Shown: piece after piece, positions 1 through 13,789 of the stretch | Layout of the letters: each line of letters begins with the position of its first letter | Numbering within the stretch: the first letter of the stretch is position 1 | Assembly: GCA_026929865.2 (NCBI GenBank) | Contig: CM049414.1 | Span: forward strand, 4,737,501-4,801,500 | DNA from: Hyperoplus lanceolatus | Lineage: Eukaryota; Chordata; Actinopteri; Uranoscopiformes; Ammodytidae | Direction of reading: 5' to 3' | Length of the DNA: 64,000 nt | The notes under the pieces: model-generated | What the model was told of the DNA's origin: nothing | The model's database searches: none | What the model saw: only the letters and a program-made list of their open reading frames with translations | Translations under genes and position numbers: made by a program

Positions 1-842
1 TCATTGAATTTTCATGTCTGGATCTTCTTATTTCTGATTCCCATCCAGCCATGTCAAACTGTGCTCAAGAGACACATACTAATTATCTGTCCAATATTAA
101 CTTTTTAATTTCATCCCAAGCATAAACCAAAGTATTTTTCGATTAATGGTTCTTAGTAGGCTACTGGATTTGCTTCTGTTGCTATGGTTACGGTTCTGCT
201 GTAATGGTCTAAGTGGATGCTGCAGTAGCTACATTAAAAAAAAAAAACACGTGTTGTTTGCAGTGTTAGCATTGTTGTTGTTGTTGGTGTTAGCTTGAAA
301 CTGACGCACAGATGATGATACACCAGCACATGTCATGCAAGGACGGGTTTTCTTGCAGCGGCTGTCTTAGTAAGCAGAATGTAACAGGGGGATCACACTT
401 GTTTTCATGTTCATTTACCCCCCCCCCCCTCCCCTCACCTCTTACATTTTCCCATGCAGCAACCAGATGGAGCGCAAGAGGAAACATGTAAAATGTCTTC
501 AAACAACAGGTAGCAACCCTAATACCGTTTGGTTTACACTAATCATTTTACACTTATGTGACATTTCATTTAGCTGACGCTTTTGTCCAACACGATTTCC
601 AATAAGTGCATTGACCATGAGGCCTACGAACCCAGAACAGCAAGAATCATGTCGGTGCATTAGTTTCAAATAAGCCAAATGACAAAGTGCTACATGTAAG
701 TGCAACATGTAATTGCAATTTAAAAAAAGATGGTTTTATCATTTTCTTATCCAAGCTGCTGTCTTGATGTCAATGGGGATGTCACATTTCACCATTTGGG
801 GGCCAGGAGAGCAAACAGTCAGGATTTTGTTGAGTTACTTGC
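1..842. other. Intergenic, no gene seen
   Basis: AT-rich sequence with a short A-run near 236-247 and a C-run near 420-430. The longest open frames are about 70 codons, match no family I know and have no convincing splice context. I see no repeat boundaries here. Confidence 0.5.
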
Positions 843-1241
843 TCTGCATTCCAAATCTTACTCTCTTTTTTTTATTCTAGATACTACATCTGGCCATAGA
901 AAAGAATCTAATTAGGATGCAGTAGGCATACAATTGGGACATTCTTTTACTTGTTTCTTTCATCATAACATTACGCCTTGATCTTGCCTCTTGCTTTGAT
1001 ATCCGTCTCATTCCCGCTGGTTGTTTTCATACAGCAAAGGTTGCGTCACTTCCGGTGCATACTGGATTGTTGGTCATAATCGCCCAAATAGGATGCTGTT
1101 TTCAACATAAAAAAATCTCAGCCTGATGTAGACGTCCGGGTATTTTAAAGCATACTAAATCTGACCACAGGAGATTGGGACATCCTGAATCTTTTTTGTA
1201 CCATACAAATACCCATAGATAGTATGGGTATTGGAACACAG
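843..1241 (+). mobile_element. MITE-like element, family 'CTGCRTTCC', copy 1
   Basis: About 400 bp, opening with CTGCATTCCAAATCT and closing with ATTGGAACACAG, the imperfect inverse. The interior (motifs such as AGGATGCAGTAGGC near 915 and CGCCCAAATAGGATGCTG near 1081) recurs in the copies at 10,692 and, inverted, 39,566. There is no coding capacity. A clear target-site duplication is not visible, so the superfamily is left open. Confidence 0.75.
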
Positions 1242-1378
1242 CCTAGGTCTCCCTCACAGTGAGGGAACAGCAAGCCAATTGGTGGATTCAGAGGCAAGTA
1301 CCAGTGTGTTGAAGCGGATGTGGCAGCCATCGCTAACTAGTGAAGGATGCAGAGGAGCGGTGAAGTGTGAGATAACTA

Positions 1379-2177
1379 TGGCCCAATCTAGATCCACCCC
1401 CTACACCCTATCCCAATCCACTATCCCTCCGTTTGCGCGTTCGCGGGGAGGGCCCGCCATATTGAGTGTCGTCCCAAACCATCGAGCCTCGAGTGTGAGT
1501 GGGTTATAAAGCCCTCGATCACCGAGTCTGCATCGATGTTGGCTCAGCCCTACGTTTGACACAGGTGTCTTTTCTTATTTATGACCGCCCTTGCAGTGCA
1601 TTATAATTTATGCACGCTAATTAACTGCCGCGATTCGCCAGTCGTAATGGCAGATTAACGTATCATGACAAATGGAATACATGCTTTAGCTGACTATTGT
1701 TCTTTTCCCTGGTTTTGTATGCTGTGCATGTAAACTAAAAGGATAATTAAACAGCGGATCAATCACCCACCCGTTTCTCCACTACAGACTGAGCTGGTAA
1801 AATTAAGAATATGCAGTTAGAAAATGTTTAACAACAAATAAATTATGCAGCCAAAAAAGCATGGGAGTGAGTTTGTTTTTATTCAACACTACATTTTACA
1901 TGCGTAGCCTATATATGAATGTAAAGAGTGTTTCAGGTCAAATATAAATGTGGTGGAATTCTATTTTAGGGTGAGTAATAAAGACTTAACAAACTAGTGT
2001 CTCTACGTTTCTTCCTGTTTCCGTCTGACAAAGGCGAGGGCTTGCCAAAGCCGCACCGTTGTTATACCCTCGCCCTTAATGATCGAGTGGCTCGTCACAG
2101 CCGCCACAGCGAGTGACACTCGCTCACGGAGTGGGAGTGCCTAGGGAGTGCCTAGGGAGTCATTTGGGATTGGGCCA
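1379..2177. mobile_element. Non-autonomous DNA element with TGGCCCAATC ends
   Basis: The left end reads TGGCCCAATC and the right end GATTGGGCCA, exact inverses, enclosing about 800 bp. Both subterminal regions are GC-rich and contain related words about CGAG/CTCG (for example near 1480-1530 and 2080-2130). No long frame is present. I could not find a convincing target-site duplication. The superfamily is unknown. Confidence 0.6.
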
Positions 2178-3248
2178 CACTGTGTAGGCTATGTAGCTTG
2201 AAGACCAGTCGAGGTGCATTCTGGATGGGCTGCAGAGGTCAGACCCGGGGGGAAGAGTAGAAGGTCAATGCATGCATTAAGTGGGTCTTCTGCTGCTAAA
2301 ACAGCGTTAAAGGTGCACTATGCAGTTTCAGAGGAGAGGGATTTGTTTACATTTGCAGACCCTGCAGTTAGTTACTCTTTTTTTACATGTAATTCTTCGT
2401 AGTGATCATTCTATCATCATATATTAAAACTAAATTATTTTAATGCATTGAAACCAAATCTAAGACTAGAATATATTTGTATAGCTAATGTTGGCCCTAC
2501 TGCTGTAAACAACAACAGTGAAACTTTAAACAGTGATCCAATTTTCCTAGGTTTAGTTAGCTTCTAACTATTTGTTGGCTGTCATGTCTTGACATTTCAG
2601 CAATTACCTTTTGGAATATCAAATTCAGTACATTTTTCTGGTTCTGTCAAGGTGCCTTTTTTTACTGTTTTTCTCTTTGGTGTATAGTTTTGCTGAAAGA
2701 CCATAATTAAGAATTTTGTCTTTCTATTTCTTGTTTTTTTTCTCTTTGGTTGCCTGTCATATCCCTCTCCCCCTTGCCCCTGTGGTTATTTCCACGCTGT
2801 GATGGAAGTCAAACATTGCAATTATATTTCTCATCAAGGTAATAAAAAATCTATTTGGACTGAAAGCTCTTTCCTCTATTAAAGAACCTATCTCGAGCCC
2901 AGTCATATATAAGGTACACAATGACAGAGGGTGCTTATCTTTAAAATTGCTTGCCACGGTTCAAGTTTGTTTGCTATCTGTTATTACACTGTGTGCTGAA
3001 GTCGAAAACGATAGAGTGTAATTTCGCCCAACCTGCTTAAATGACCGGAATTTTCCATTGAATATGAAATCATCTTCTTATCTGTGCTCGTAATGTAGCC
3101 GTGAAAAATCAAATCAGGGTCGTTCAACCTGACTGCTCCGAAAAGAAATGACTCGTACTGTAACCAGAAACTATGTCTCTAGCTTTCCTTTGAAATTATC
3201 TCACTTTACTCAGGTGGAACAATTGGGTATACTTTTGGATGTTATAAA
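2178..3248. other. Intergenic, repeat remnants only
   Basis: No gene is recognised. A start resembling other TTAAAGG-ended MITEs (TTAAAGGTGCACTATGC) occurs near 2307, but I could not find its partner end, so it is not called as an element. Confidence 0.4.
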
Positions 3249-3482
3249 ATGGTTAATGGACTTACATAGCACTTTCCCCTGGTTTTTCACAGACCCAAAG
3301 TGCTTTACATTGTTTTGTACACATCCACCCAATCACACACACACATTCATACACCGATAGCAGCAGGAACTACCACGCAGGGTGCAAGCTAACTATCGGG
3401 AGCAATCTAGGGTCTCTTGCCCTGGGACATTCAACATATAGCGGGGAACCACCGACCCTGCACTCTACAGCCACCACCTATA
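3249..3482 (-). repeat. Degenerate tRNA-headed SINE (minus strand)
   Basis: A worn copy of the SINE seen complete at 50,223-50,536 (+) and 25,342-25,635 (-). It shares the block ACCGATAGCAGCAG near 3351, the AGTGCTTTACATTGTTTTGT stretch near 3300 and the ACCGACCCTGCACTCTACAG block near 3450. The tRNA-like head, which would lie at the right end, is strongly decayed, so this is an old insertion. Confidence 0.7.
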
Positions 3483-6400
3483 AAAGCATAATGAATGCAG
3501 TATTTTCTCTTTGTCATCTCATTAAAAGTCTCCTCGGAAGATATACGCTCATGCTTCACCATGTCCTAATTTGTTGACTGTTTGCTTCAAGGAACACAAC
3601 ACCCTATAACAGGATCATATGGCTTTTTGCTGCATGACAGTGAACTTATTATCGGCGACATCGTTGCATTAGTTGACCCTATTACCACACTAAGCTCTGC
3701 TAATTTAAAACAAAAGTTTTGCCAGGCTCTAGTGTTGCTGTTGTTGTAAGCCGTTTAACAAGTCACCCATGCACCTCACAGAAGTGCAGTGACATTGTTA
3801 TAAATCTAGACGGTATTTACAATTTAAATTCAAAGCATTTGTGGTTTTTGCCTGATATTCGAATTATTTCCAGCTGAAATGTTTTTTTGCTCTGCGTCTA
3901 GTTTGGGGATGAGCCTGTATAATGTGTAGTGTGTTTCTCAGCGGATAGTGATACCAAAAAAAAAAAAAAAAAAAAAAAGCTGAAATATGTCCTGTACTTT
4001 ATGAAGAGATCATCAGTTTCTATACCGTTATTCACGATCCAGTCCCCCTAACTGTTTATAAAATGCAGAGACCTACAGAAAAAAAGAAAAAAAATGCAAT
4101 ATTCTCTGATCAAATGTCGATAGCAAAAGGCGGGGGAAAAGCTATAGAAGAAAAAAATGAATAATCAGCAACCTCAGCAAACAAGATGCGGAAAGTTGAA
4201 AGTTTATATCGATTGAGCGTACATATTTCAGATTGTAAACAGTCGGGGGGGGGGGGGTGTTCAAGGTATATGACACATGAGTACATCGCTATACGACAAA
4301 TCCTGCTGAATCCACCTGAATCCTTTCTACTGAGGCTGCAGTTTCCCTCACCCCCACCAGAGAACTATCACCAAACAGAGCCCTCTCTCTTTATCATCTC
4401 TCCATCACATGTAATCAAATTGACTCGAATGAAGGTTGTGTGCAATTCCGTACGGGTATTGACTTTGTGCTATCTAATGGAAATAAAAGCAAATATAGGT
4501 CTCATCTGTTGGCAATATTGATAGAAAATAAATCACTCATTGTGGTATAATAGCACAAAAAGTTAAGTGAACCTCCTGTGAATAAGCTTTAAATGGGTGG
4601 CTATAGAGACAGCAACACTATGATTGAGTGAGACCATAAAGAATGACATAGTGAATTTACTTTTTGGAGGCCATGCTTTATCCTCTTCCAGGCGCCAATT
4701 AATACGAATAAACTTCAGTCATTTCCCAGAGTGATTTTAGTTCAACACCAGTGTCTCTGATAAGGAATGTGAGCTGATAATAAATTGTGTCATATACACA
4801 GAGTTAGCATTCGTGTGGAAGCAACTGAAGTGTTGAAGGCTTCTCCCCACCATTAGGCTGGGTTTATGCATCGCACGTGCCGTATCGGTTCAGGCTTTGT
4901 TCCAGTGATTGGTTTTACTTGAGACGGATGACGGAGCACGGAAAAAATAACTCACTGTTTAACACTAAACACCATGGCTCTCATCTCTCGCTATGTCAAC
5001 TGAGCACCGCCGAAAAAGCCAATCATCATGGGCAAGTGAGCGAAATGAACAACTGCAGGTGCACAGAAGAGGCGATGATGAGATCTATTCATGCAACTTC
5101 TTAATTCAGTTAGACTTCTCTGTCCCTACTGCATGTAGATGAGTTTTCATCTATTTCATTGTAGATAGAGTTTCTGTTTACTGACAGCATGCCTCAGAAA
5201 TAGGTGTTTGAATGAAACTGGAAGTAACGTCTCAGGCTTTAAACGACTGCGACGGACTGAAAGAAAATCTCTATTATTCCGCTTCTTCAAAGGCAGCATC
5301 TCAAAGCTTGTGTTGTGCTGCACTCAAAATGTATTCACTTTCAAGGTCATTTTCCTCTTTTTCTGTTCTGATATTTCAAATACACTCCGACGCACAGGAC
5401 TCTTGCATAACCGATCCAAATGGTCTGGCTCTGAACAGTTCAAAACTCCATCAACACTCACCAAGAAGAACATATTTATAGTCTTACTACCAGTGCATGA
5501 ATGTTCTTGTTGCTTCCACTATGGTCATAGTAAAACATACAACACATAAGGTTTAATAGGATGGGCATGAAGTAACACCATTTTGAAAAAAAATTATGGG
5601 ATTTGCAAGACATTGTGCAATGAGAAATGTTATAAAACCAAGGAAGAAAAAAAAATCTAAATTCCTTCCAGTCAGTGGCAGTAAAGAGGCAAAGGTCAAC
5701 TAAGGGCGCACTCACACTAGGACCGCTGTTCGGTGCCCGAGCTCATTTGCATACTAAAGTCTAGAACGTTTGGCTAGTGTGACCACGCCATCCGTATTCC
5801 AGCACGGAACAGTCCCTTGGCCACGGCACACTTGGGAGAGGTGTGCCAGAGAGAACGGCACAGATGCTAATGAGATGACACGCACACAGGCACGGATACG
5901 CAACCTGAGCTGGATGACGTATTCCATGCGCGGCCCTTCTTCCCCACGATAATTGTAAACAATGGCGGCAGTATTCAGTCGGAGCCATGGTCGCAGCTAG
6001 CCTGGCTCCACCCGCCTACCTACATCCGTCCAAATTTAATTTTCCCGTCAGTCGTCAGCCTGGGGCAGGGTGGTATTAGTGGAATCTAGCTGAGGAAAAT
6101 TTCCGGCCATCCAATCAGCGAACAGAGCGAGTGGCTGAGAACGATGAGGTCGAAGTCGCGCTCCAGTTTCAGTTGAATGCTGCGTTCCCTTATACTTGGA
6201 ACTCGGAGATTTCCGAGTATAAAGGCTACAACCTTTCTCAACCAAATAACTAAACGTTAGACGGCTACAACGTTTCTCAACCAAATAACTAAACGTTAGG
6301 CTCTAACAAGTTACCGTTGCCAGGTACCGGTAGATCCATAGACTACAATATGTAGGGAAGTCGGAAATTTCCGAGTTCCCATTACAACTGGAACGCACTG

Positions 6401-6511
6401 TCAGAAGCCGGCTCATGATATACATCACGACCAAACGTGCGCGATTGGTTGGCTGATCCAGAGTGGCACTGGGCAGATCCAATAGTTTTAAACTTCAACA
6501 GACACCCGCCT
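3483..6511. other. Intergenic, no gene; possible MITE remnants
   Basis: No recognisable coding exon. Overlapping open frames near 5208-5549 look like chance. Near 6176-6402 the words TGCTGCGTTCCC and GGAACGCACTG face each other around matching blocks GAACTCGGAGATTTCC and GGAAATTTCCGAGTTCC, suggesting a decayed inverted-repeat element of about 230 bp. A segment from about 5995 starts TAGCCTGGCTCCACCCGCC, similar in its first bases to the hAT-like element at 14,319. Confidence 0.4.
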
Positions 6512-6591
6512 CCAAGTGAGTGAACGTTTGCCAAATAGAGCAGTTCCAGACCTTCTGTACAAATGAAATTGGCAAACGTTCACTCACTTGG
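6512..6591. repeat. Perfect 23-bp inverted repeat, 34-nt loop
   Basis: The arm at 6512-6534 (CCAAGTGAGTGAACGTTTGC then CAA) is the exact reverse complement of 6569-6591. A transcript from either strand would form a 23-bp uninterrupted stem with a 34-nt loop. Nothing in the surrounding sequence marks it as the end of a known element. Confidence 0.9.
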
Positions 6592-7728
6592 ACGCTAAGT
6601 GCGTCCTAAGGACTGACATTAATTGTTAGGGATCTTTCCACATCCACATCCTCTTGAGTTTCACGAAGAGGAACCTTCACAACACAGTTGAAGAGTCTGA
6701 ATGCATCATTAGAGGGGTTTGGACGGTTTATGGGCCTTAAAGGGAATGGGGAATTCAATTAAATGAAACGGTATTTGGAGGCTTTCTCTGCTGTGAACCC
6801 CAATCTGTCTTCAAACTTCTCTTTTGTTCCATTCAAAATTGAGGCTTTGATGTAGAGAGAAGCACATTCCCCCCCCACACCATTTTTCACCACCAACTGA
6901 GATGTCAGTGTCACCGATGCCATAGGACCCTGTCACCTCCGCAAAGGGGGGTTAATTAGGATGTACGTTGGGGGCTGACGAGGGTTCGTGCTGACTCGGC
7001 TGACGCGCCTAACATATGCTCATACATACTCTTAACTATGCCAGCTGGTGAAAGGAGATAACCGCCGGGCTGCTGTGACTCCATGCAGAATTGCACTGAT
7101 ATTAATGAGACTGTAACTCAGTATGGAAAAAATAAGGTTATAATAAAGTGTGTCAGTCTCACGGGGGCCTCTCATTTCATCTGCTGTAAAAAGAGTGCGT
7201 TCGAGGGAAACAAAGGGAAGAGCGCATATAGGAAATGTATTGGGGGGGGGGGGATCACATGTCTACTGCTGTGCTCTATGTTGGAATGTGTGCAAGATGC
7301 AATTAACGTGGACAAAGTTATAGCTAGTCAGGAACTATAGTAAAGCAATCTAGGTATATTCACTGGTTCAAGTTCACACATAGTATATAGAACACCTTCA
7401 CTAACCATTTATAGCATGTCGAACATTATCGTTTGAGTTAAGAGTCATAGCTCTAGTTAGCGGTGTTAGCTTAGTCTCTTGCTAATATTTTTAAGTTTAG
7501 TTTTTCTATCTAAAAATTCATGTGCCACATTTAAGTCACAGAATCCACTTTGTCGTTGCTGTTCTGGTCATGATGATAACAGACAGTTTATTTATTTTCA
7601 ACCAGTGACTGTGCTCTTTTCTGCCTCAGATTAATGTGACATCAGCGCAGCACCCTGTCAAAAAGAAAATGGGGAACTTTTCCTTAGGGACTGTTTGTTT
7701 GACAAGGAAAGAAAGGCAGAGTGGAGGT
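6592..7728. other. Intergenic, no gene seen
   Basis: I see no coding exon or element boundary. A run of G near 7240-7252 is the only notable simple sequence. Confidence 0.4.
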
Positions 7729-7739
7729 ACACACACACA

Positions 7740-7828
<89 letters not shown>

Positions 7829-7832
7829 ACAC
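7729..7832. repeat. (AC)n microsatellite
   Basis: About 50 AC units with a few A interruptions near both ends. The long frames across it are repeat translations, not genes. Confidence 0.97.
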
Positions 7833-7950
7833 TGGTAACACTCAACAAATGAAGCTGTCTTTGGATCTGAAAGGATTGGCTTTAATAGTCCTCAGATTCT
7901 GTTTGCTACTCCTTCACTGACTGCAACATTTACTGTAGGTTAGGATCAAA

Positions 7951-8878
<928 letters not shown>

Positions 8879-9305
8879 AACCCAGTCTAACAGTTAAACG
8901 TGTAATAGCTGGTCCACAGCGCAAAATGTAGGAGTTTCACAATGAAGGCCTTGCAATTGTGAATTAGCTACATTTGTTCCCCCTATTCATTTCTAATGGA
9001 CAGCGTACATGTCACATGACTTTCAAGTCCTCCCAGGCCGAAAAACGAAATCCAAGCTGTGACCGCTATTGCCACAACTTTTCTTCTGGCAATTTTTAAG
9101 ATGTATAAGCCATAAATTAGTTTTTGATAACATTTTTAGCGAGAAATGTCTGTCTTACTTTCACAATCTTCACTCAGTGAATATATGCAATGTAGTTTGA
9201 TGGTTATCACGAATATTATTCTGGACATGACTTTATTGTGAAACTCCTACATGTTTTCGTTGTGGACCAACGTAGCTTTTACACATTTAACTGTGAGACT
9301 GGGTT
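8879..9305. mobile_element. MITE with long terminal inverted repeats
   Basis: The left end AACCCAGTCTAACAGTTAAA and the right end TTTAACTGTGAGACTGGGTT are inverses. The similarity continues inward for roughly 70 bp, through TGGTCCACA / TGTGGACCA to TGTAGGAGTTTCACAAT / ATTGTGAAACTCCTACA. The 427-bp element has no coding capacity. The target duplication is unclear (TATAG-like words flank both ends), so the superfamily is not assigned. Confidence 0.85.
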
Positions 9306-10200
9306 GGTATATAGAGGGATGGGGGGAGAGCGGGCGCCATCTGTGTATGAATGGAACAGATATACGTGCTAACCATCTGTTAATCCATTGCCTTCTGTTT
9401 ACCTTTGGACAGTCCAAATATTAAATTGGGTCTGAAAATTATCTCTTCTGTACTGCTGCAGCATATATTTTCTGTCTTGCTGCTAGTAGTGCATGTAGCT
9501 GCTGATAATAGAAATGGAAGGATAAGTCTGCTGATATTGGATATTAATCTATTGTTCAGCAAATCCCTCGGAAACACCAAATACAACATCGGATTAATCC
9601 TTCTAACAAGTACTGTATTAATACACACCTCAACATATGTATTTCTTATAAACAATGAACATGATCACAAGTTTTAATTGGCTGATTTTGATGAAGTTTC
9701 AGTTCAGATAGAAGAGGACCCTGAATCAATGTGATTGGACAGATAACTTGTTTTAACTTTAAAATAAATTGTACGATATTCCTAAACACGAAAAAAACAA
9801 AAAACAATACGGAACATGTATAATTTAATTTTAATCACAGACCTTTACACTCGGATGTGACTCACATTTTGGTATTGCAAGTAACAAAGGAAGGTAGCCT
9901 ACCTTACCAAACTAGAATGATATGACTATGGCTTAATAATATCCTCAAAAAAAAGAGTGAAGGGGACTGTAATACAAGTAAAACACGTCTAAACAGGTAG
10001 AACACATGAGCCCTGGAACAGGTTTTAAAACACATGAGGCCTAGTACCAAAATGATCAGAGCAGAAAACTCTATATCCACGAGTTACACAAGAACACTTT
10101 CATCATGCAAAAGTGGCCTTGCAATTATACTACTCTGCACTGTTTATACGTAAATCACATCAATCATCATCAACCTTCACATTCTTGTCTGTTCTTTTTG

Positions 10201-10202
<2 letters not shown>
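9306..10202. other. Intergenic, no gene seen
   Basis: An open frame of 90 codons at 9405-9677 (+) is rich in hydrophobic residues, but AT-rich sequence produces such frames by chance. No homology is recognised. Confidence 0.4.
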
Positions 10203-10243
<41 letters not shown>

Positions 10244-10262
10244 GGGGGGGAAGGGGGGGGGG
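10203..10262. repeat. (GT)n followed by G-runs
   Basis: About 19 GT units followed directly by two long G tracts separated by AA. The G-runs could form a G-quadruplex on the + strand. Confidence 0.95.
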
Positions 10263-10691
10263 GTTTGCAATGTGTGCTGTCGCAGTGTTTGCAGAAGCAG
10301 TAGCAGGTATGGGCCAGGCTTGCTTGTACATGGCTTCAAACCAGCTTTACTGCTACTGCTGATAGTGTCCAACAGGGCTGGCATCCAAGACAAGTTTGTC
10401 CCATCCAAACAAGGTGATGTCCACAGCTTGTGGATTACAGAGGTCTGCTGATTTTCCAATGCAGCAACATTTCATCCATGGAGGTTGGTGTTGCACAATG
10501 CATGTGCAGTATCTTCAATGCTGGGGGGGAGAGGGGGGGGGGTTATGCTTTTGATGTCATATTGTTCCAAATGTTCAGAGATGCCGACTTCCTCTGGTTG
10601 TACAGAGCCAGGAAGAAAGGCCTTACTGACTATGTGATCTACACTTCAGTAGCTCCCTCATCTCTGAAGGCAGTGTAGCAGAACACCATTT

Positions 10692-11093
10692 CTGCGTTCC
10701 AAATCGCATACTCTTTCTTTTTTCTATTCTACATACTACATCTGACCATAAAAATAACCTAGTTAGGATGCAGTAGGCTTACTATTGGGACATACTTTTT
10801 CTTATTTATTTCATCATAACATTGTGCCTTGATTTTGCCTCTTGCTTTTACATCCGTCGCATCCCCGTTTGTTTTCATAGAGGCTCCGTTGATGTGAAGT
10901 CAATTCAGGTTCACATTGGATTATAGGTCAGAATCGCCCAAATAGGATGCTGTTTTCAACACTAAAAATCTTGGCCGGATGTAGTAGACATCCGGGTCTT
11001 TCTAACCATCCTACATTTGGCCACAATAATCTGGACATATTACATTTTTTTTCTACCATACTAAATAGTAGAAAATATGCGAACGGAACGCAG
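10692..11093 (+). mobile_element. MITE-like element, family 'CTGCRTTCC', copy 2
   Basis: This 402-bp copy opens with CTGCGTTCCAAATCGCATAC and ends with TATGCGAACGGAACGCAG, its inverse with a small insertion. The interior is colinear with the element at 843-1241. It is the best preserved of four copies in the window and has no coding capacity. Confidence 0.8.
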
Positions 11094-11215
11094 GGCATGT
11101 TCTACTCCCATGGTTTCGTCTGCTGTTTTATTGCCGTTGCCTCATATTCCCAAAATAAAAGACAAATGCCAGGTAGTTCAATGTTGGCCCGTTAACCCTA
11201 ATGTGCATCAGTATT

Positions 11216-12418
11216 TTTTTTTGTAAGCAAGTTTTTTTTATTGAATTTTCGCTTTGGTGCATGACAGTACAATGCATCAGAAACAGAGACATTTGTTATT
11301 ACTGGACACATTAAGAGTTTGCCGTAAAAAATAACTATATCAGTAAAAATCAACAGAAAAGAAGAACAGCTCTAGGGGCACGTTCATATTGGAGTGACTA
11401 GAACGGTTATCTAAGCAACCATTTAAAGCATCAGTACATTCCATCAACCTTGTTCATGTTACAGGTTTATCGGTTTATCGGTGATAAATGTCCAAAAACT
11501 ATCCCATGCTGGTGCTTTATCCTTGTTTATAGTGTTCAGCTTATTCAGCGTCTGTTCATATGAGGCTGTTTTTATCATGGCGTTAGCCCATTCTTTAAAT
11601 CCTGGAGTTGTAGCTGTTTTCCAGTGTTTAAGAATTGTCCTTGCAGCCACTGTAATGCCGACCGTGATGACAGACAACTCTTTACTTGACATGTGATGTA
11701 GTTGACTTCTGTCACCTAACAGGCAAAGTCATGGAGATACTGGTAGTTTTGTCCATTTGCCTAAGTACTCCAAAACAAATCTCCAAAAGGGCTTAACACA
11801 AAATAATATGTATGAATATGCAATGAGAAAATTATGTATTGTGTGTAATTGTCCGGAAGAATAATAATAAAATAAATAAATAAATAATATCATGGGTGAA
11901 TTTCCCTTTGGCTTCCCTTATGTACTTTTCATTGTCAGATGTCATTTTCAACCATGTATTGTCCTCCATTATACATCCTAAATCTCTCTCCCATATTGCT
12001 TTTAGGTTATGACAGTCAAAGCTAAGCAATTGGTTGGTTTACCTATTAAAATATAGAAGCTCGGTTGCACTCCCCAGGTAGTTTGAAGTAATCCATGATG
12101 TGGTACTGAATCTTGGGTAATACAGCTCCTAATTTGAAGGTACTTCCAAAAATGGTCTTTTTCTCTGAGCTTATATTTCCTCACTAAGTCTGAGTATGAT
12201 ATAAACACATCATCTTCAAATAGATCAGCAATGTTACATACACCAATATTTGCCACTTCTTCCAAAAATACAGATGTCTTTCCAAATCTAATCATAGAGT
12301 TATACCATAAGGAGGAATAGGATTGCTTACAATGTGACAATTTAAAAATGTTATGTATTTTAGTCCATATCTCTTTGGAGTGTGCCATGATAGGATTGGG
12401 TAAATTAAGCAAACACTG
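11216..12418 (-). mobile_element. 5'-truncated L1-type LINE fragment
   Basis: The minus strand encodes pieces of the C-terminal part of an L1 ORF2: a segment at 12,412-12,002 (with words such as LFEDDVFISYSDLVRKYKL and FWKYLQIRSCI), then 12,029-11,832, then 11,692-11,459. The pieces align in style and order with the tail of the fuller L1 at 31,472-37,292 (compare FFRFLQIRHFTQKLIPQFLY there). T-runs near 11,213-11,240 are the poly(A) end seen from the plus strand. Only the last 1.2 kb of the element is present, typical of incomplete reverse transcription, and the frame is broken. Confidence 0.85.
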
Positions 12419-12457
12419 GGAGTGTTACGGTTAGATACTGGACCCAAAATCAGACAG

Positions 12458-12660
12458 AGGGCGACTGTGGCTCAGGTGGTTAAGCGGGTTGGCCAACGAT
12501 CCAAGGGTTCGACCCGGCCACCTGTGTCATGGTTGTTGTGTCCTTAGGTAAGACACTTCACCCACCTTGCCTTGTGTGAATGTGTATGACTGCTGTATGT
12601 TTGAGGTGGTGGTCGGAGGGGCCGTTGGCGCTGAATGGCAGTCGCCCGGATGCTACATCC
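12458..12660 (+). repeat. tRNA-headed SINE, 3' end unclear
   Basis: The head starts at GGGCGACTGTGGCTCAGGTG and has tRNA-like promoter boxes: GTGGCTCAGGTGGTTAAGC (box A region) and GGGTTCGACCC (box B). The body word TAGGTAAGACACTTCACCCA is a relative of the body of the SINE at 50,223. The 3' part blends into unrelated sequence, so the right end is approximate. Confidence 0.75.
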
Positions 12661-13789
12661 ATATTATTTACTATTTATGGTGCCAATTTATTTTCAATAG
12701 CAACCCAGTCTAATGTATTATCTGTACTCCAGTGTATGGTTATTTTGGCCATTTCGAAAGAGATGTAATATGTTTTTTATAAATTATAATGCCTTTAAAA
12801 AAAATTAATGTATATGTTCCTGACCTGTTCACCTCATCATTACAAACTAATGAGCCTCTTGTGCTGAGCCCGTTTTAAGTGTGGGTCTATTTTTAGGCCG
12901 ATTTGTTGGGGATAAAAAGAATGCTTAAAATATCCCCACGCTTACTTTACAAAATGAAAATGCTCACAATGTTGGCAGGAGCAAAAAAAATCTGTTTAAA
13001 GACATCATGTCAATGTGAATTCCTGACCTGCAATGACTACCATGTTTGCTGTAATTCACAAAACATTTTGTGGAAAATACATCTATTTATGGATTTCATT
13101 TATGGTTGACCACCGCCCAGATTTAAAATACTGTCCGAAACAAGGAGCAATAATACATATGCCAAATATGCCAAAGCCTTGTAGAATTTTCCATTAAATA
13201 TACACACACAAACTGGTATACTTATAGCTATAACCAAAATACGAAGAGTCGGTTAGCCTCTATTTATAAAAGTTATTTCCGCAAAAATGTGCAATCAATA
13301 TCCATTTCTCTATTTTTCAAATCAGAGCACATCATTCTTTTCAAGTGGGAATTTTCTGTTATCCTGTGAGCTGGGAAATTGATTGCAACCCGCTGTGCTC
13401 CTGTGGGTCCATGTGTCTTCCTTGCATCGTCTCACAGTAATCTCACTTGTGCCATTAACCCTCAACTTGTTGGAGCAGCAGACCAGATCAAAGACCAAAC
13501 TACTTAGACAGTGCAATTGAAGTCATCACTTTCAAGTGATTAAACAGACCTAGGGAAAAAGGTTCCTTTTGGTTTGACACTCTTAATTCAGCCTGGAGAA
13601 TATAGAACACAAAAGGAACTGATCCGTGGCTTAATGTCCTTAAAGGGGATTATAACACCTGCCTGTCTGTAGGTGTGCTGCAGACAGAGTAGTAGAATAT
13701 TGCAGAGGGGCTGTGACTGCAATTAGGTAGCAAAACAGTTCAGAAAATACCATGCATTGGGCAGGAAAACGGAGCTGTTGCTAATTGGC
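12661..13789. other. Intergenic, no gene seen
   Basis: AT-rich; no exon, repeat end or RNA gene recognised. Confidence 0.4.

Noticed and set aside
5761-5988. Overlapping open frames on both strands in a GC-richer stretch
   Set aside because: No homology is recognised, and the region looks like the remains of a non-coding repeat.
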